This document shows, in pieces, positions 26,435-35,221 of a DNA stretch of 64,000 nucleotides. Origin of the DNA: an uncultured Collinsella sp. (GTDB lineage Bacteria; Actinomycetota; Coriobacteriia; Coriobacteriales; Coriobacteriaceae); contig CABRHS010000008.1 in the NCBI GenBank assembly GCA_902470815.1, forward strand, positions 25,418 through 89,417, read 5' to 3'. The notes under the pieces are model-generated. The model was not told the DNA's origin, made no database searches, and saw nothing but the letters and a program-made list of their open reading frames with translations. The position numbers and the translations under genes are program-made. How positions within the stretch are numbered: position 1 is the stretch's first letter; every line of letters starts with the position of its first letter.

Positions 26435-27433
26435 ATGGTCACTTTTGACGAGGCAGAGCTGCTTCATCAGGGGTCGGTGATTTACGGCCGCCGCGGCGAG
26501 CTCGAGGCAATCGCCGAGTCGGTATGCGAGCGGGGATTCGATAACATCCTCCTATCGTCATCTGGTGGGTCGCAGGCGATGCTGGATCCGTTTGCGAACA
26601 TGCTCAACGAGATGAGTGACATCCCGGTCGCCTCGATGCTCTCGGGCGTGCTGGTGATCACGGGATACAACCAGCTTGGACCCAAGACGCTCGTCTTCAT
26701 GTCGAGCAAATCGGGTGATACCAAGGAGACCGTGAAGGCGGCGGAGTACCTGCGCGAGCGAGATGCGATTATCGTGTCCGTGGTGGGCAGGCCCGATTCT
26801 CCGCTCGAGGCGCTCAGTGATTACTGTTTCGTCTATGGGGACGGTCGACCGCAGGAGCTCGCCTTATATTTGATTCTGGGAAAGATCCTGCACGTCCGTG
26901 GGCGGTTCGACCGTTATCCGGCATTTGCCGACAGCCTATCGAACCTTGCTTCGGCGTTGGTCTCCGTGCGCAAGCAGTTCGACGTCCGTGCCATTGAGTA
27001 TTGCAAGGCATACCACGATGATCCATATAACATCTGGGTTGCTTCGGGCGATCTTTGGCCGGTCTGCTACGCCTATGCCATGTGCGTGCTTGAGGAGAGC
27101 CAGTGGATCCGCACCAAATCGGTGTCGAGCCCCGAGTTTTTCCACGGGACGCTCGAGCTGGTCGAGCCGGACGTGAGCGTGACCCTCTTGGTGACTGAGG
27201 GTGCCACCCGAGAGCTCGACCTACGCGTCAAGCGGTTCATCGAGCAGTACACGGATAGGGCGACGGTTATCGACTGCGCCGAGTTCGAGCTTCCCGGAAT
27301 CGATCCCGAGTTCCGTCGCCTTCTTGGCCCCGTGGTCGCCAACGCCGCCTTGCAGCGCATCTCTAAGAACATGGAACACCTGACGGGCCATTCACTCGAC
27401 ATTCGCCGGTATTACCGGAAGGTCGAATACTGA
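26435..27433 (+). CDS. SIS-domain deglycase, FrlB-like
   Basis: The protein has 332 residues. ATG 26435 follows AAGGAGAGGGGG. It has two SIS domains; the first has the phosphosugar loop LLSSSGGSQA and MSSKSGDTKET. The catalytic pair of the GlmS/FrlB/FraB family, Glu-x15-His, is present at Glu221 and His237 (EFFHG). It ends DIRRYYRKVEY like fructoselysine-6-phosphate deglycases. Predicted reaction: fructosyl-amine 6-phosphate plus water gives glucose 6-phosphate and the free amine. The next gene starts on its stop codon (1-nt overlap), coupling it to the kinase. Confidence 0.82.
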   Translation: MVTFDEAELLHQGSVIYGRRGELEAIAESVCERGFDNILLSSSGGSQAMLDPFANMLNEMSDIPVASMLSGVLVITGYNQLGPKTLVFMSSKSGDTKETVKAAEYLRERDAIIVSVVGRPDSPLEALSDYCFVYGDGRPQELALYLILGKILHVRGRFDRYPAFADSLSNLASALVSVRKQFDVRAIEYCKAYHDDPYNIWVASGDLWPVCYAYAMCVLEESQWIRTKSVSSPEFFHGTLELVEPDVSVTLLVTEGATRELDLRVKRFIEQYTDRATVIDCAEFELPGIDPEFRRLLGPVVANAALQRISKNMEHLTGHSLDIRRYYRKVEY

Positions 27434-28302
27434 TGCGCGCGCTGGGGTTGGGCGATAACGTCTTTGACGTGTACGAGAACCTTGGTGTCGCCTATCCCGG
27501 CGGGAACGCTGTGAACGTGGCGGTGAACGCCGCCCGGCTGGGATGCGATGCGGGGTACCTGGGTGCCATAGCCACCGATGCGAGCGGTGACCTTATGATG
27601 CGGGTCTTGGCCGGTGAGGGCGTCGATGTACATGGGTGCACTCGGCCAGAGGGTACTACTACCAAGCGCTGCGTGGAGGATGTGTTTGATGGCGAGCGAA
27701 GCTTCAAGCGCAACGAGCTCGGTGAGAACTGGGCCGGTCCCCTCGACCTGCTTCCCGAGCACATTGGGGTCGTCTCTTCGTACGACGTCGTCTTCTCGAG
27801 TTGCTACGCGAAGATGGCGGATCAGATGGACAAGCTTCGCGATGTCGATGGCATCGTGGTTTTCGATTTCGGCGAGAAAGAGAAGTACCGGACTGCCGAG
27901 TACCTCGCGCAGGTGCTCCCGGTGATCGATCTTGCCCAGTTCTCCATGAGCGGCATGAACGTGCAGGACGTGCTGGACGAGGTTGCGCGGATGGGCGTCA
28001 TCTGCCCTGTGCTCGCGACACGGGGGGCTCAAGCCCCGCTTGTCGTCATGGATGGTGAAGTTATCGAGGGAGTCCCTTCGGAAGGGGTCGCACGCGACAC
28101 CATGGGGGCCGGAGATGCCTTTGTCACGGCGTTCGCGACATCGCTCATCGCCGAAGGATGGTGCAAGGGTTCGGCCCTGCGCGCCTCAGACGTTGAGTCC
28201 GCTTTGCAAAGGGCGGGAGAACATGCACACCGCATGTGCCAAGTCGACGGTGGATTTGGCCATGCGTGTGATTTGGTGGGTGAAGAACTCGTCGAAAGAT
28301 AG
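27433..28302 (+). CDS. PfkB-family kinase, FrlD-like
   Basis: The protein has 289 residues. The ribokinase-family signature 1 is seen in YPGGNAVNVAVNAARLG. The catalytic motif is DTMGAGDAF, with base Asp228. The N-terminus GLGDNVFDVYEN and the substrate loop resemble fructoselysine 6-kinase FrlD. Phosphorylation at C6 would feed unphosphorylated substrate, for example one arriving without the PTS, to the deglycases. Having both a PTS and a kinase in one operon is unusual. A 6-phosphofructo-type role for another ketose is the alternative. Confidence 0.8.
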   Translation: MRALGLGDNVFDVYENLGVAYPGGNAVNVAVNAARLGCDAGYLGAIATDASGDLMMRVLAGEGVDVHGCTRPEGTTTKRCVEDVFDGERSFKRNELGENWAGPLDLLPEHIGVVSSYDVVFSSCYAKMADQMDKLRDVDGIVVFDFGEKEKYRTAEYLAQVLPVIDLAQFSMSGMNVQDVLDEVARMGVICPVLATRGAQAPLVVMDGEVIEGVPSEGVARDTMGAGDAFVTAFATSLIAEGWCKGSALRASDVESALQRAGEHAHRMCQVDGGFGHACDLVGEELVER

Positions 28303-28310
28303 GAGTGACG

Positions 28311-28739
28311 ATGATCGGTCTGGTTGTAACGGGACACGTTGGCTTCGCGTCGGGCGTGTCTTCTGCGCTCGCCTTGCTCGCCGGGGAGTTGCGGGATATC
28401 GGCGTGGTCGATTTCCCTGGAACGCAATCGGTTGAGGAACTGGAGGCTAATCTCGCTGCCGTCATCGACGTCTTCGAAGAGGCGGATGGAGTCCTTGTGT
28501 GCACGGATGTGCTGGGTGGCTCCCCCTTCAAGGCGGCGGCCACGTTGGCCACTGCGCGCTCGAGCGTGCGCGTAGTGTCCGGAACGAATTTGCCCCTGCT
28601 GATCGAGGCGTACATGGCGCATGGTTCCGCCACCGATATCGATGCATTCGCACGGCAGGTCGTGGAGGCCGCGAGAACGTCGACATTGCTGTACGAGCCG
28701 GCTCCTTACGTCGAGGAAGCCGAAGAAGACGGCATCTAG
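28311..28739 (+). CDS. mannose-family PTS component IIA
   Basis: The protein has 142 residues. ATG 28311 has AGGAG five bases upstream, better than GTG 28305. IIA fold: MIGLVVTGHVGFASG, with His9 as the site phosphorylated by HPr. A second family motif VLVCTDVLGGSPFKAA follows. It supplies phosphate to the IIB encoded at 24151; in this operon IIA is separated from IIB-IIC-IID by two enzymes. Confidence 0.92.
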   Translation: MIGLVVTGHVGFASGVSSALALLAGELRDIGVVDFPGTQSVEELEANLAAVIDVFEEADGVLVCTDVLGGSPFKAAATLATARSSVRVVSGTNLPLLIEAYMAHGSATDIDAFARQVVEAARTSTLLYEPAPYVEEAEEDGI

Positions 28740-28771
28740 CCGTCATGTAGGAACATAGAGAGGAAACACGT

Positions 28772-29884
28772 ATGGAAAACGCAACTCCCACCATGCTCAC
28801 GTATATCGAGGAAACCCCCGCGCAGGTCGCGCTTAATGTGGAACGCGCCGCCGAGCTCACGGGTGAATTGGTCGATCTGTATGCGCAAAAGCCGCGCCAC
28901 AGCGTTTGGATCGTCGCATGCGGATCGAGCAACAACGGTTCACAGTGTGCCCGTAACTTCATGATGAAGTATCTCGGATGCGAGGTGAAGATCGTCCCCC
29001 CAGCGACATTCATCTACGGTGAGCACGACCTGCGCGAGGATGATTTCGTATTCGTTATCTCCCAGAGCGGGTGTTCGACCAATTCCATCGCCGCTTTGGA
29101 CGAGCTCAAGAAGCTCGGCGTCACGTCGGTTGGCCTGACCGGTAACGTCGAGTCCGATTTCAAGGACCATGCAGACCTTGTCGTTGATTACGGCGTGGGC
29201 GTTGAGACCGTCGGGTATGTGACCAAGGGGGTCACGACCCTCGCTCAGTTTCTTATGCTGTTTGCCCTCGAGGCAGGCGCCCGCACCGGCGTCGTCGATG
29301 CCGATCGGCGCGATGCGGTGCTCAAGGAGATGGCCGATATCCCCCGCCGTCACGAGCTCGTCCAGCAGGGGACCAGGGAGTTCTACGAGCGCAACAAGGC
29401 TGCGCTCACATCCATGACGGTGGTTAACCACTTCGGCTTCATGCAGGGGTATGGCATCGCTTGCGAGGGTGCGCTGAAGTTCGGCGAGACCATTCAGATC
29501 CCGAGCTTTCCTTATGAGGGTGAGGAGTGGATTCACGGGCCCAACCTCCAGCTCACCCCGAATTACGCGGTCTTCTGCGTCGACCATATGACCGAGGGCT
29601 CCGATCGCCTCGTTGATATCTACCTTGCGGCGCGTAGCGTCACCGATCGCGCGTACATCGTGACGAATTCCGATCGCGTTGACGATGAGCATGCCGTACG
29701 CCTTCCGTTCGAGGTCTCCGAGCCGCTCATGATGCCCTTGTACGTGCTTCCCTTCTATCAGTACCTGGCGTACAAGATCACTGACGACCTGCACCGTTGG
29801 GAAAAGCACCCGCTTTACGATTCGAACTTCACCAAGGCGATTAGCTCCAAGACGGAGAACATCGACAAAATCATGCCCAATTAG
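28772..29884 (+). CDS. SIS-domain deglycase, GfrF-like (first paralogue)
   Basis: The protein has 370 residues with two SIS domains. The loop ACGSSNNGS and VISQSGCSTNS bind the phosphosugar. The Glu-x15-His pair is at Glu239 and His255 (EWIHG), inside ALKFGETIQIPSFPYEGEEWIHGPNLQL. Length and pattern resemble GlmS-isomerase-like glucoselysine-6-phosphate deglycase (GfrF) of the Salmonella gfr operon. There is no glutaminase domain, so it is not GlmS. It is paralogous to the protein encoded at 31071. A hairpin and 82 bp separate it from the next SIS gene. Confidence 0.78.
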   Translation: MENATPTMLTYIEETPAQVALNVERAAELTGELVDLYAQKPRHSVWIVACGSSNNGSQCARNFMMKYLGCEVKIVPPATFIYGEHDLREDDFVFVISQSGCSTNSIAALDELKKLGVTSVGLTGNVESDFKDHADLVVDYGVGVETVGYVTKGVTTLAQFLMLFALEAGARTGVVDADRRDAVLKEMADIPRRHELVQQGTREFYERNKAALTSMTVVNHFGFMQGYGIACEGALKFGETIQIPSFPYEGEEWIHGPNLQLTPNYAVFCVDHMTEGSDRLVDIYLAARSVTDRAYIVTNSDRVDDEHAVRLPFEVSEPLMMPLYVLPFYQYLAYKITDDLHRWEKHPLYDSNFTKAISSKTENIDKIMPN

Positions 29885-29890
29885 GGTTCG

Positions 29891-29935
29891 GGCGCGGTTC
29901 GTGATCCGTTCCGCCTGCGGACCGCGCCTGTTATT
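29891..29935 (+). terminator. intra-operon hairpin between two SIS genes
   Basis: GGCGCGGT pairs with ACCGCGCC around a 22-nt loop and is followed by TGTTATT. It is a partial terminator or processing site. Confidence 0.5.
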
Positions 29936-29966
29936 CGTCCATAAGGCCGAGTTGAGGGGAGCTGAC

Positions 29967-31022
29967 ATGCTGGACACTTCATCGTCACTCATGTGGCGTG
30001 AGATTCATGAGCAGGCCGATGCCATCGAGGCGTGCCTGCGCGAGAATAAGGGCAAGATCGCCGAGGTTGTGAAGTTGGTTCGCGAGCGCGAGGTCACCAA
30101 CGTGGTTTTCGCGGCGCGGGGTAGCAGCGAGCATGCTGCTCAGGTCGGTCGGTATGTGTTCGAGACGCGCGCCGGAATGATATCGACGATCGCCATGCCG
30201 TCGACCGTGACGTGCTATGGTTCCTCCCCGAACTACGCCCACACCATGGTGGTGGGAATCAGCCAATCAGGTGGCGCTCGCGATGTGTACGAGGTTATGA
30301 AGGCCTGCGTGGATGATGGCGGCGTGTGCGTGTCGATCACCAACGAGCCCGGAAGCCTCATGTCCGGTATCGGTGACGTGCGCATGAACAATGCGTGCGG
30401 TCCCGAGCTGAGCGTCACGGCGGCGAAATCGTATATGACGCAGCTAGCGCTGATTGTGGCGCTCGCCGCCGAGATATCGGGCGATGGGGACTTGGCGTCG
30501 GTCTTGGACGATGCGCCCTCCATTGTGCGCGCTGCCTATGACCTCGAGGATCAGGTGCGTGCGGTCGTGCCCGTGTACCGAAACTGCTCAAAGATGATGA
30601 TCTTTGGTCGCGGCTTGCTGTTCGGCCTCGCGCACGAGACCGAACTCAAGGTGCAGGAGACAAGCTACTTCGATGCGCGCTGCTACGCAGCGAGCGACTA
30701 CCAGCATGGTCCCATCGCGACTGCCGAGCGCTTCGTTCCGGCATTGTTCCTCATCGCCGATCGCCAAACCGATGACAGCATCGTCGCGCTGCTCGATCGC
30801 CTGCACGACGAGAGAAAGATCTTCGCGACCGTGGTCAGCAACAAGCCGGATGTCGTGGCCAAGGGCGACCAGGGGATTTTGCTTCCCGAGGAGTTCGATG
30901 GATTGCGAGCGGTGTTCGCCTGCGCGGTCGTTTCGCAGATGTTTGCCTGCCTGCTTTCGTTGTCCAGGGGATATGACCCCGATCACCCCGAAGGGGTCTC
31001 AAAGCACACAGTGACGATCTAG
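29967..31022 (+). CDS. SIS-domain aminosugar/Amadori isomerase-deglycase, GlmS-isomerase-like
   Basis: The protein has 351 residues. ATG 29967 follows GAGGGGAGC. It starts MWREIHEQADAIEACL, like GlmS-isomerase and NagB-II/GlmD proteins. FAARGSSEHAA and GISQSGGARD are the substrate loops. Glu231 and His247 (DYQHG) give the catalytic pair. It ends with a GlmS-like tail (PEGVSKHTVTI). It may deaminate glucosamine 6-phosphate or split another glycated amine; sequence alone does not decide. Confidence 0.78.
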   Translation: MLDTSSSLMWREIHEQADAIEACLRENKGKIAEVVKLVREREVTNVVFAARGSSEHAAQVGRYVFETRAGMISTIAMPSTVTCYGSSPNYAHTMVVGISQSGGARDVYEVMKACVDDGGVCVSITNEPGSLMSGIGDVRMNNACGPELSVTAAKSYMTQLALIVALAAEISGDGDLASVLDDAPSIVRAAYDLEDQVRAVVPVYRNCSKMMIFGRGLLFGLAHETELKVQETSYFDARCYAASDYQHGPIATAERFVPALFLIADRQTDDSIVALLDRLHDERKIFATVVSNKPDVVAKGDQGILLPEEFDGLRAVFACAVVSQMFACLLSLSRGYDPDHPEGVSKHTVTI

Positions 31023-31070
31023 ACCGAGATAGGGTGGCGCGGAGGTGTCGCTCTCGTGAAAGGAAGAGGA

Positions 31071-32198
31071 ATGAACATGGGAAAGATGGGAATGAGGGAC
31101 TGCATCGAGTCTGCACCGAAGGTGATCCGTGCGCAGTTGGAGCGCGGAGAGGAGCTTGTCCGCCCACTTTCCACGTCGTTCGAGAACGCGCACCCGCGGC
31201 GCTTGGTATTGGTTGCCTCGGGATCGAGCTACACGGCGGCGTGGATGGCCCGGCCGTATCTCGCACGGGTCTTGGGCATGAGCGTCGAGGTCACATTTCC
31301 TTACACCTTCGCCGAATACGAGGTGGCGAATTTGGGCGATGATGCCTACGCTTTGGTGATATCGCAATCGGGTGCGAGCGTGAATTGCCTCGATGCGTTA
31401 TGCGCGGCCAAGGAGGCGGGGATTGCTGCCCGCCTCCTCACATCTGATCCCCGTGCGGATTGCGCCCGGGTCGCAGATGAGGTGTTTGACTGGGGCTGCG
31501 GCGAGGAGTCCGTCGGCTATGTCACGTTCGGCCCCATGTCGTTGGTGGCGTACCTCATGCTATTCGCGGCTCGCGTATGCTCCATGAGGGGTGATGTTTC
31601 ATGTGAGGACGAGTGCCGTGCCCAGATCGCGGCGGCGATGGAAGCGCATGCCGAGATTTGCGTACGGGCAGATGGGTTCGTCAAGAGCAACTATCCGTAT
31701 CTCATGCAGATGGACCGCGTGTACGTATTGGGGTGCGGGGGAAATTACGGGACGGCGCTCGAGGGCGCGCTCAAGATCGGCGAGACGGTCAAGGTGCTCG
31801 CTGTTGGTTACGAGCAGGATGAATTCCAGCATGGTCCGGCGTTGCAGCTCGATCCCACGTATACCACGTTCGTGCTCGATGGGGGTGATGCGACTTCCAA
31901 TCATGCCTCGCTGGTGCATTGCGGCCTGACGTTGGTGGCTCCGAATTCCTACCTAATCAAGCCCGAGTCCCTTATGACTGACGAGGAGCGGAGCGACCGC
32001 AGGGTCCTGGGGTTGCCCTTGGGTTGCCCCGAGCCGTTCTCCTGCTTCTACCTTCTTCCCGTCTTGCAAATCGTGGCGGCGACGCTATCGAGGGACCTCG
32101 ATTCGCGACGTTCGCACCCGCTGTATTACCGCATGACCGATGTGCTCGACTTCAGAACGAAGGCCTATCGCGAGGACCATCCGGCAGATGAGGATTGA
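31071..32198 (+). CDS. SIS-domain deglycase, GfrF-like (second paralogue)
   Basis: The protein has 375 residues from ATG 31071. ATG 31077 is equally possible, since AGGAAGAGGA serves both. SIS loops are VASGSSYTAA and VISQSGASVNC. The Glu-x15-His pair is Glu238 and His254 (EFQHG), in GALKIGETVKVLAVGYEQDEFQHGPALQL. It is clearly paralogous to the protein encoded at 28772 (shared ESVGYVT, LMLFAA and HPLY segments). The pair may split different glycated amino acids, since the central loop differs. It is the fourth SIS gene of the operon. Confidence 0.78.
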   Translation: MNMGKMGMRDCIESAPKVIRAQLERGEELVRPLSTSFENAHPRRLVLVASGSSYTAAWMARPYLARVLGMSVEVTFPYTFAEYEVANLGDDAYALVISQSGASVNCLDALCAAKEAGIAARLLTSDPRADCARVADEVFDWGCGEESVGYVTFGPMSLVAYLMLFAARVCSMRGDVSCEDECRAQIAAAMEAHAEICVRADGFVKSNYPYLMQMDRVYVLGCGGNYGTALEGALKIGETVKVLAVGYEQDEFQHGPALQLDPTYTTFVLDGGDATSNHASLVHCGLTLVAPNSYLIKPESLMTDEERSDRRVLGLPLGCPEPFSCFYLLPVLQIVAATLSRDLDSRRSHPLYYRMTDVLDFRTKAYREDHPADED

Positions 32199-32242
32199 CG
32201 GTTCGGTGCCCCATGGCGGGGGTGGACGAGAGAGGGGATGGT

Positions 32243-32899
32243 GTGGAGAGGGAATCTGGCATTCGGGCGGTTATCTTCGACATGGATGGCGTGCTGGTGG
32301 ACAGCGAGCGCGCGTATCGGTCATGCGTCTCTGAGTACTTCGAGAAGTTGGGATATCCGCTGACGGACGACGAGCTGGACGTCATGGCAGGGGCCTCAGT
32401 CGCGAAGTCGTATGAGCTGCTTTCGGGTTGGTGGGAGCGCGCGACCGGAGACTGGCGCTTCGGTGGCGATATAGACCGCGAGATCTACGAGCAGACGGGT
32501 CAGGTCGACTACGCAGCCATCATGTTCGAGGGTGTGCCGGAGACGATCGCCGGTCTGAGCGAGCGCGGGTATCGACTGGCGATAGCCTCGTCGTCCCCTC
32601 GAGATGTCATCAACCATGTGCTCGAGGTGTGCGGTGTATCGGGATATTTCGAGTTGGTCACGAGCGGGGCGGATTTCGAGGAGAGTAAGCCAAATCCCGC
32701 GATCTATCTGCACACGCTTGATGCTTTGGGCCTGTCGGCGGAGGAGTGCCGCGTCGTGGAGGATTCTGATTACGGAATCACTGCGGCGGTGCGAGCGGGG
32801 ATTACCGTCATCGCCCGTCGCGAGGAGCGATTCGGCTTCTCCCAAAAGGGCGCGACATTTTTCATTGACGCCTTTTCTGAATTGCTTGATCTGCTGTGA
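32243..32899 (+). CDS. HAD-superfamily phosphatase/phosphomutase (beta-phosphoglucomutase-like)
   Basis: The protein has 218 residues. GTG 32243 is taken because GAGAGGGGA precedes it; an in-frame ATG at 32213 is possible. Motif I is FDMDGVLVDSE (Asp13, Asp15), motif II SSSPRD, and motif III/IV SKPNPAIYL then VVEDSDYGI. The DxDGVLVDSE form and cap are typical of beta-phosphoglucomutases and sugar-phosphate phosphatases. In this operon it could dephosphorylate a sugar released by the deglycases. The stop overlaps an in-frame GTG of the next gene. Confidence 0.85.
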   Translation: MERESGIRAVIFDMDGVLVDSERAYRSCVSEYFEKLGYPLTDDELDVMAGASVAKSYELLSGWWERATGDWRFGGDIDREIYEQTGQVDYAAIMFEGVPETIAGLSERGYRLAIASSSPRDVINHVLEVCGVSGYFELVTSGADFEESKPNPAIYLHTLDALGLSAEECRVVEDSDYGITAAVRAGITVIARREERFGFSQKGATFFIDAFSELLDLL

Positions 32900-32919
32900 A
32901 TAAGATTGAGAGGTCGAAT

Positions 32920-33576
32920 ATGCTTCTATGTCCGAGCATGATGTGCGCCAATGGCGGGGAGCTTGCAAACGAGGTGCGCAGGCTTGATGCTGCGGGTGCA
33001 GATGTGTTTCACTGCGACGTGATGGATGGCTCGTTCGTTCCAAATTTCGCATTGGGCCTCGAAGACGTAAAGGCGATTCGCGCCGCCACGGAGAGGCTCG
33101 TCGATGTTCACCTCATGGTCGAGAACCCATCTCATGTTATTGAGTTATTTTGTGAGGCGGGAGCCGATATCGTTTACATCCACCCTGAGTCTGAGCGCTA
33201 TACGACGAAAACGCTATCTCGGATTCGTGCGTTGGGTAAGAGTGCGGGGCTGGCGATTAACCCTGATACCCCATTGGTTTCTGTAAGGGATATGCTTTCA
33301 TATTGTGATTACGTAATGGTCATGACGGTTAACCCTGGTTTTGCCGGGCAGAGCTTCGTTGACTTCACTGAAAGCAAAATTGAAGAGCTTGTGGGGATTA
33401 AAGCGCAGTTTGGATATCGACTCATTATCGATGGATCGTGTTCTCCCGAAAGAATTCGTCGCTTTTCGGCCATGGGCGTCGATGGCTTCGTTCTTGGCAC
33501 GAGTGCGCTTTTCAACAAGGGAATTTCCTATGCTGAGGCCTTGGGACGGTTGCGTCGAGGAGAGCTGTTTGATTAG
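32920..33576 (+). CDS. ribulose-phosphate-3-epimerase-family protein, allulose-6-phosphate 3-epimerase (AlsE)-like
   Basis: The protein has 218 residues from ATG 32920 (RBS GAGAGG); the frame is open back to GTG 32896. It is a TIM barrel with LLCPSMMCAN, HCDVMDGSFVPNFALG, DVHLMVENP, MVMTVNPGFAGQ and IIDGSCS, then GTSALFN. In housekeeping Rpe the last metal/phosphate strand reads VDGGV. The DGSC and GTS-LFN forms are those of D-allulose-6-phosphate 3-epimerase. A 3-epimerase would convert psicosyl-type products to fructose 6-phosphate. Base composition is visibly more AT-rich than upstream genes. Confidence 0.83.
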   Translation: MLLCPSMMCANGGELANEVRRLDAAGADVFHCDVMDGSFVPNFALGLEDVKAIRAATERLVDVHLMVENPSHVIELFCEAGADIVYIHPESERYTTKTLSRIRALGKSAGLAINPDTPLVSVRDMLSYCDYVMVMTVNPGFAGQSFVDFTESKIEELVGIKAQFGYRLIIDGSCSPERIRRFSAMGVDGFVLGTSALFNKGISYAEALGRLRRGELFD

Positions 33577-33711
33577 GCCGTGGGGCTCTGGGAGGATGCG
33601 ATATCGGTGCGATAAAAGGAAATGCGCGAAAACGAGGTGCTGCTGGCTGCGTTTTTATTGATGTAAAGCCGATTATTTGGGCGATCTGCAGGATTGGGAT
33701 AAGGAGTCAAC

Positions 33712-34422
33712 ATGTCAATCTATACGTTAAACGACCTCGCGCGGTTGATTGACCATACGAATTTGCATCCAGATGCAACGTGCGCAGACATGAAGAAGCT
33801 TTGTGACGAGGCAAAGCAATATCATTTCAGAATGGTTGCAGTTAACTCAGTGCAATCCAGGATTTGCTCTAAGCTTCTTGCTGGCACAGATGTCCACACG
33901 GGGGCCGCTATTGGCTTCCCCCTGGGGCAAACATCAATTGCCGTTAAGGCGTTTGAGACGAAAGACGCGCTCGAGAATGGTGCCAGCGAAATTGATTATG
34001 TGGTCAACCTCACCGAGGTTAAAGCGGGCAACTGGATGTACGTGCAGAGCGAGATGGAACAAATAGTTTCAATTTGCCGCGAGGCGGGCGTTCCTTCTAA
34101 GGTGATCTTTGAAAACTGTCTCTTGTCGGAAGACGAGAAGCTTGCGCTGTGCAAGATTGCCAGTGAGGTACTCCCATCATTCGTCAAGACATCGACTGGG
34201 TTTTCGACGGGGGGCGCAACGGTTGAGGACGTGCGCCTGATGCGCGGGAATGTCGATTTACGGGTGAAGGTTAAGGCGGCAGGTGGTATACGGACGGCGG
34301 ATGTTTTCCTGGACATGATTCGCGCCGGTGCGGAGCGCATCGGTTGCAGTGCGGGCGTCTCAATCATCGAGGAGCTGCGCCAGCAAATGAACGATGCCGA
34401 AATTGATTATTACGAGCTATAG
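33712..34422 (+). CDS. deoC: deoxyribose-phosphate aldolase-type class I aldolase
   Basis: The protein has 236 residues. It is a DeoC TIM barrel with LARLIDHTNLHPDAT, VAVNSVQSR, GFPLGQTS, EIDYVVN and the Schiff-base strand SFVKTSTGF (Lys159). The second lysine is in VKVKAAGGIR (Lys188). It makes a reversible cleavage of 2-deoxyribose 5-phosphate to glyceraldehyde 3-phosphate and acetaldehyde. No other deoxynucleoside gene is adjacent. Its place at the end of the deglycase operon and its low GC suggest acquisition with the epimerase gene or a role on another phospho-sugar. Confidence 0.9.
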   Translation: MSIYTLNDLARLIDHTNLHPDATCADMKKLCDEAKQYHFRMVAVNSVQSRICSKLLAGTDVHTGAAIGFPLGQTSIAVKAFETKDALENGASEIDYVVNLTEVKAGNWMYVQSEMEQIVSICREAGVPSKVIFENCLLSEDEKLALCKIASEVLPSFVKTSTGFSTGGATVEDVRLMRGNVDLRVKVKAAGGIRTADVFLDMIRAGAERIGCSAGVSIIEELRQQMNDAEIDYYEL

Positions 34423-34697
34423 GGCTTATCGCCGGCGGGCAGCATGGATGGGCTGATGGACAAGCGTCGACTCATATGATTCGGCCGTTGTTTATCGATA
34501 GGTTGTTCATGCTGCTTCTCTTGCATTCTTTGGGTACGTTTTGCGCTAGGGATGTTATGGCCAAGAGGGTCTCCGCTACTTGTCCAGGTGGCTCGCAACG
34601 TGCAAGACCCTTTCTGTTTGCCGAGTAACGGGTGTGGCTTCCATGGCTGCGCCGGCGGTAGGGGCGGGCTCGCTGCGGCTCGAAGCGGCGCTTGCGT
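34423..34697. other. intergenic stretch between deoC and trxA
   Basis: About 275 bp between convergent genes. No plausible coding frame, promoter or repeat is seen. Only the trxA terminator lies at its right edge. Confidence 0.6.
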
Positions 34698-34732
34698 ACA
34701 AAAAATGGCGCGCTGGGGGAAGCGCGCCATTT
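34698..34732 (-). terminator. intrinsic terminator of trxA
   Basis: A perfect 12-bp stem AAATGGCGCGCT/AGCGCGCCATTT around GGGGGA is followed on the minus strand by a run of T, read opposite AAAAA at 34700-34705. Confidence 0.92.
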
Positions 34733-34755
34733 CGGTAGGGATATACCGGATGTTT

Positions 34756-35076
34756 TTACAGATGGGCCTCGATATCGCCCTTGAGCTTGGGCTTGGGCAC
34801 GGCGCCCACGGAGCGCATGACCTCGGCGCCATCCTTGAGCATGACGACCGTGGGGATGGACATGACGCCGTAGCGCATGGCGAGGTCCTGGTTCTCGTCG
34901 ACATTGCACTTAGCGACGACGATCTTGCCCTCGAGTTCGCTGGCGATCTCGTCGACGACGGGGGAGAGCATGCGGCAGGGGCCGCACCAAGGGGCCCAGA
35001 AGTCGATGACGACGGGGAGCTCGTTGCCGAGCAGGCTGTCGAACGTGCTGGCGTTCGCTTCGATGATGTTGGCCAT
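34756..35076 (-). CDS. trxA: thioredoxin
   Basis: The protein has 106 residues. The start at 35076 has CAGGAGG upstream; the much longer frame is a shadow. The active site WCGPC has Cys31 and Cys34. The cis-Pro segment is MSIPTVVMLKDG. It is a cytoplasmic dithiol reductant. It is monocistronic with its own terminator. Confidence 0.96.
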   Translation of the reverse strand: MANIIEANASTFDSLLGNELPVVIDFWAPWCGPCRMLSPVVDEIASELEGKIVVAKCNVDENQDLAMRYGVMSIPTVVMLKDGAEVMRSVGAVPKPKLKGDIEAHL

Positions 35077-35221
35077 GAGAGCCTCCTGTATTCGTGGTCT
35101 CGCGGTGATCATGGCCGCGAGGGCTGGTCTAATCGAGGTGGTTATACCCATGAGTGCGCAGGTGTTACACCGAGCGGTAGAATGTTTCGCACGATCATTC
35201 GAGACGGGCAGGTGGGTGCAC

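Noticed and set aside
28772..31022. GlmS (glutamine:fructose-6-phosphate aminotransferase) for the SIS genes
   Set aside because: The N-terminal glutaminase domain with its Cys1 is absent; only the isomerase-like SIS part is present.
32920..33576. Housekeeping ribulose-phosphate 3-epimerase
   Set aside because: The DGSC and GTS-LFN signature and the operon context fit an AlsE-like enzyme better.
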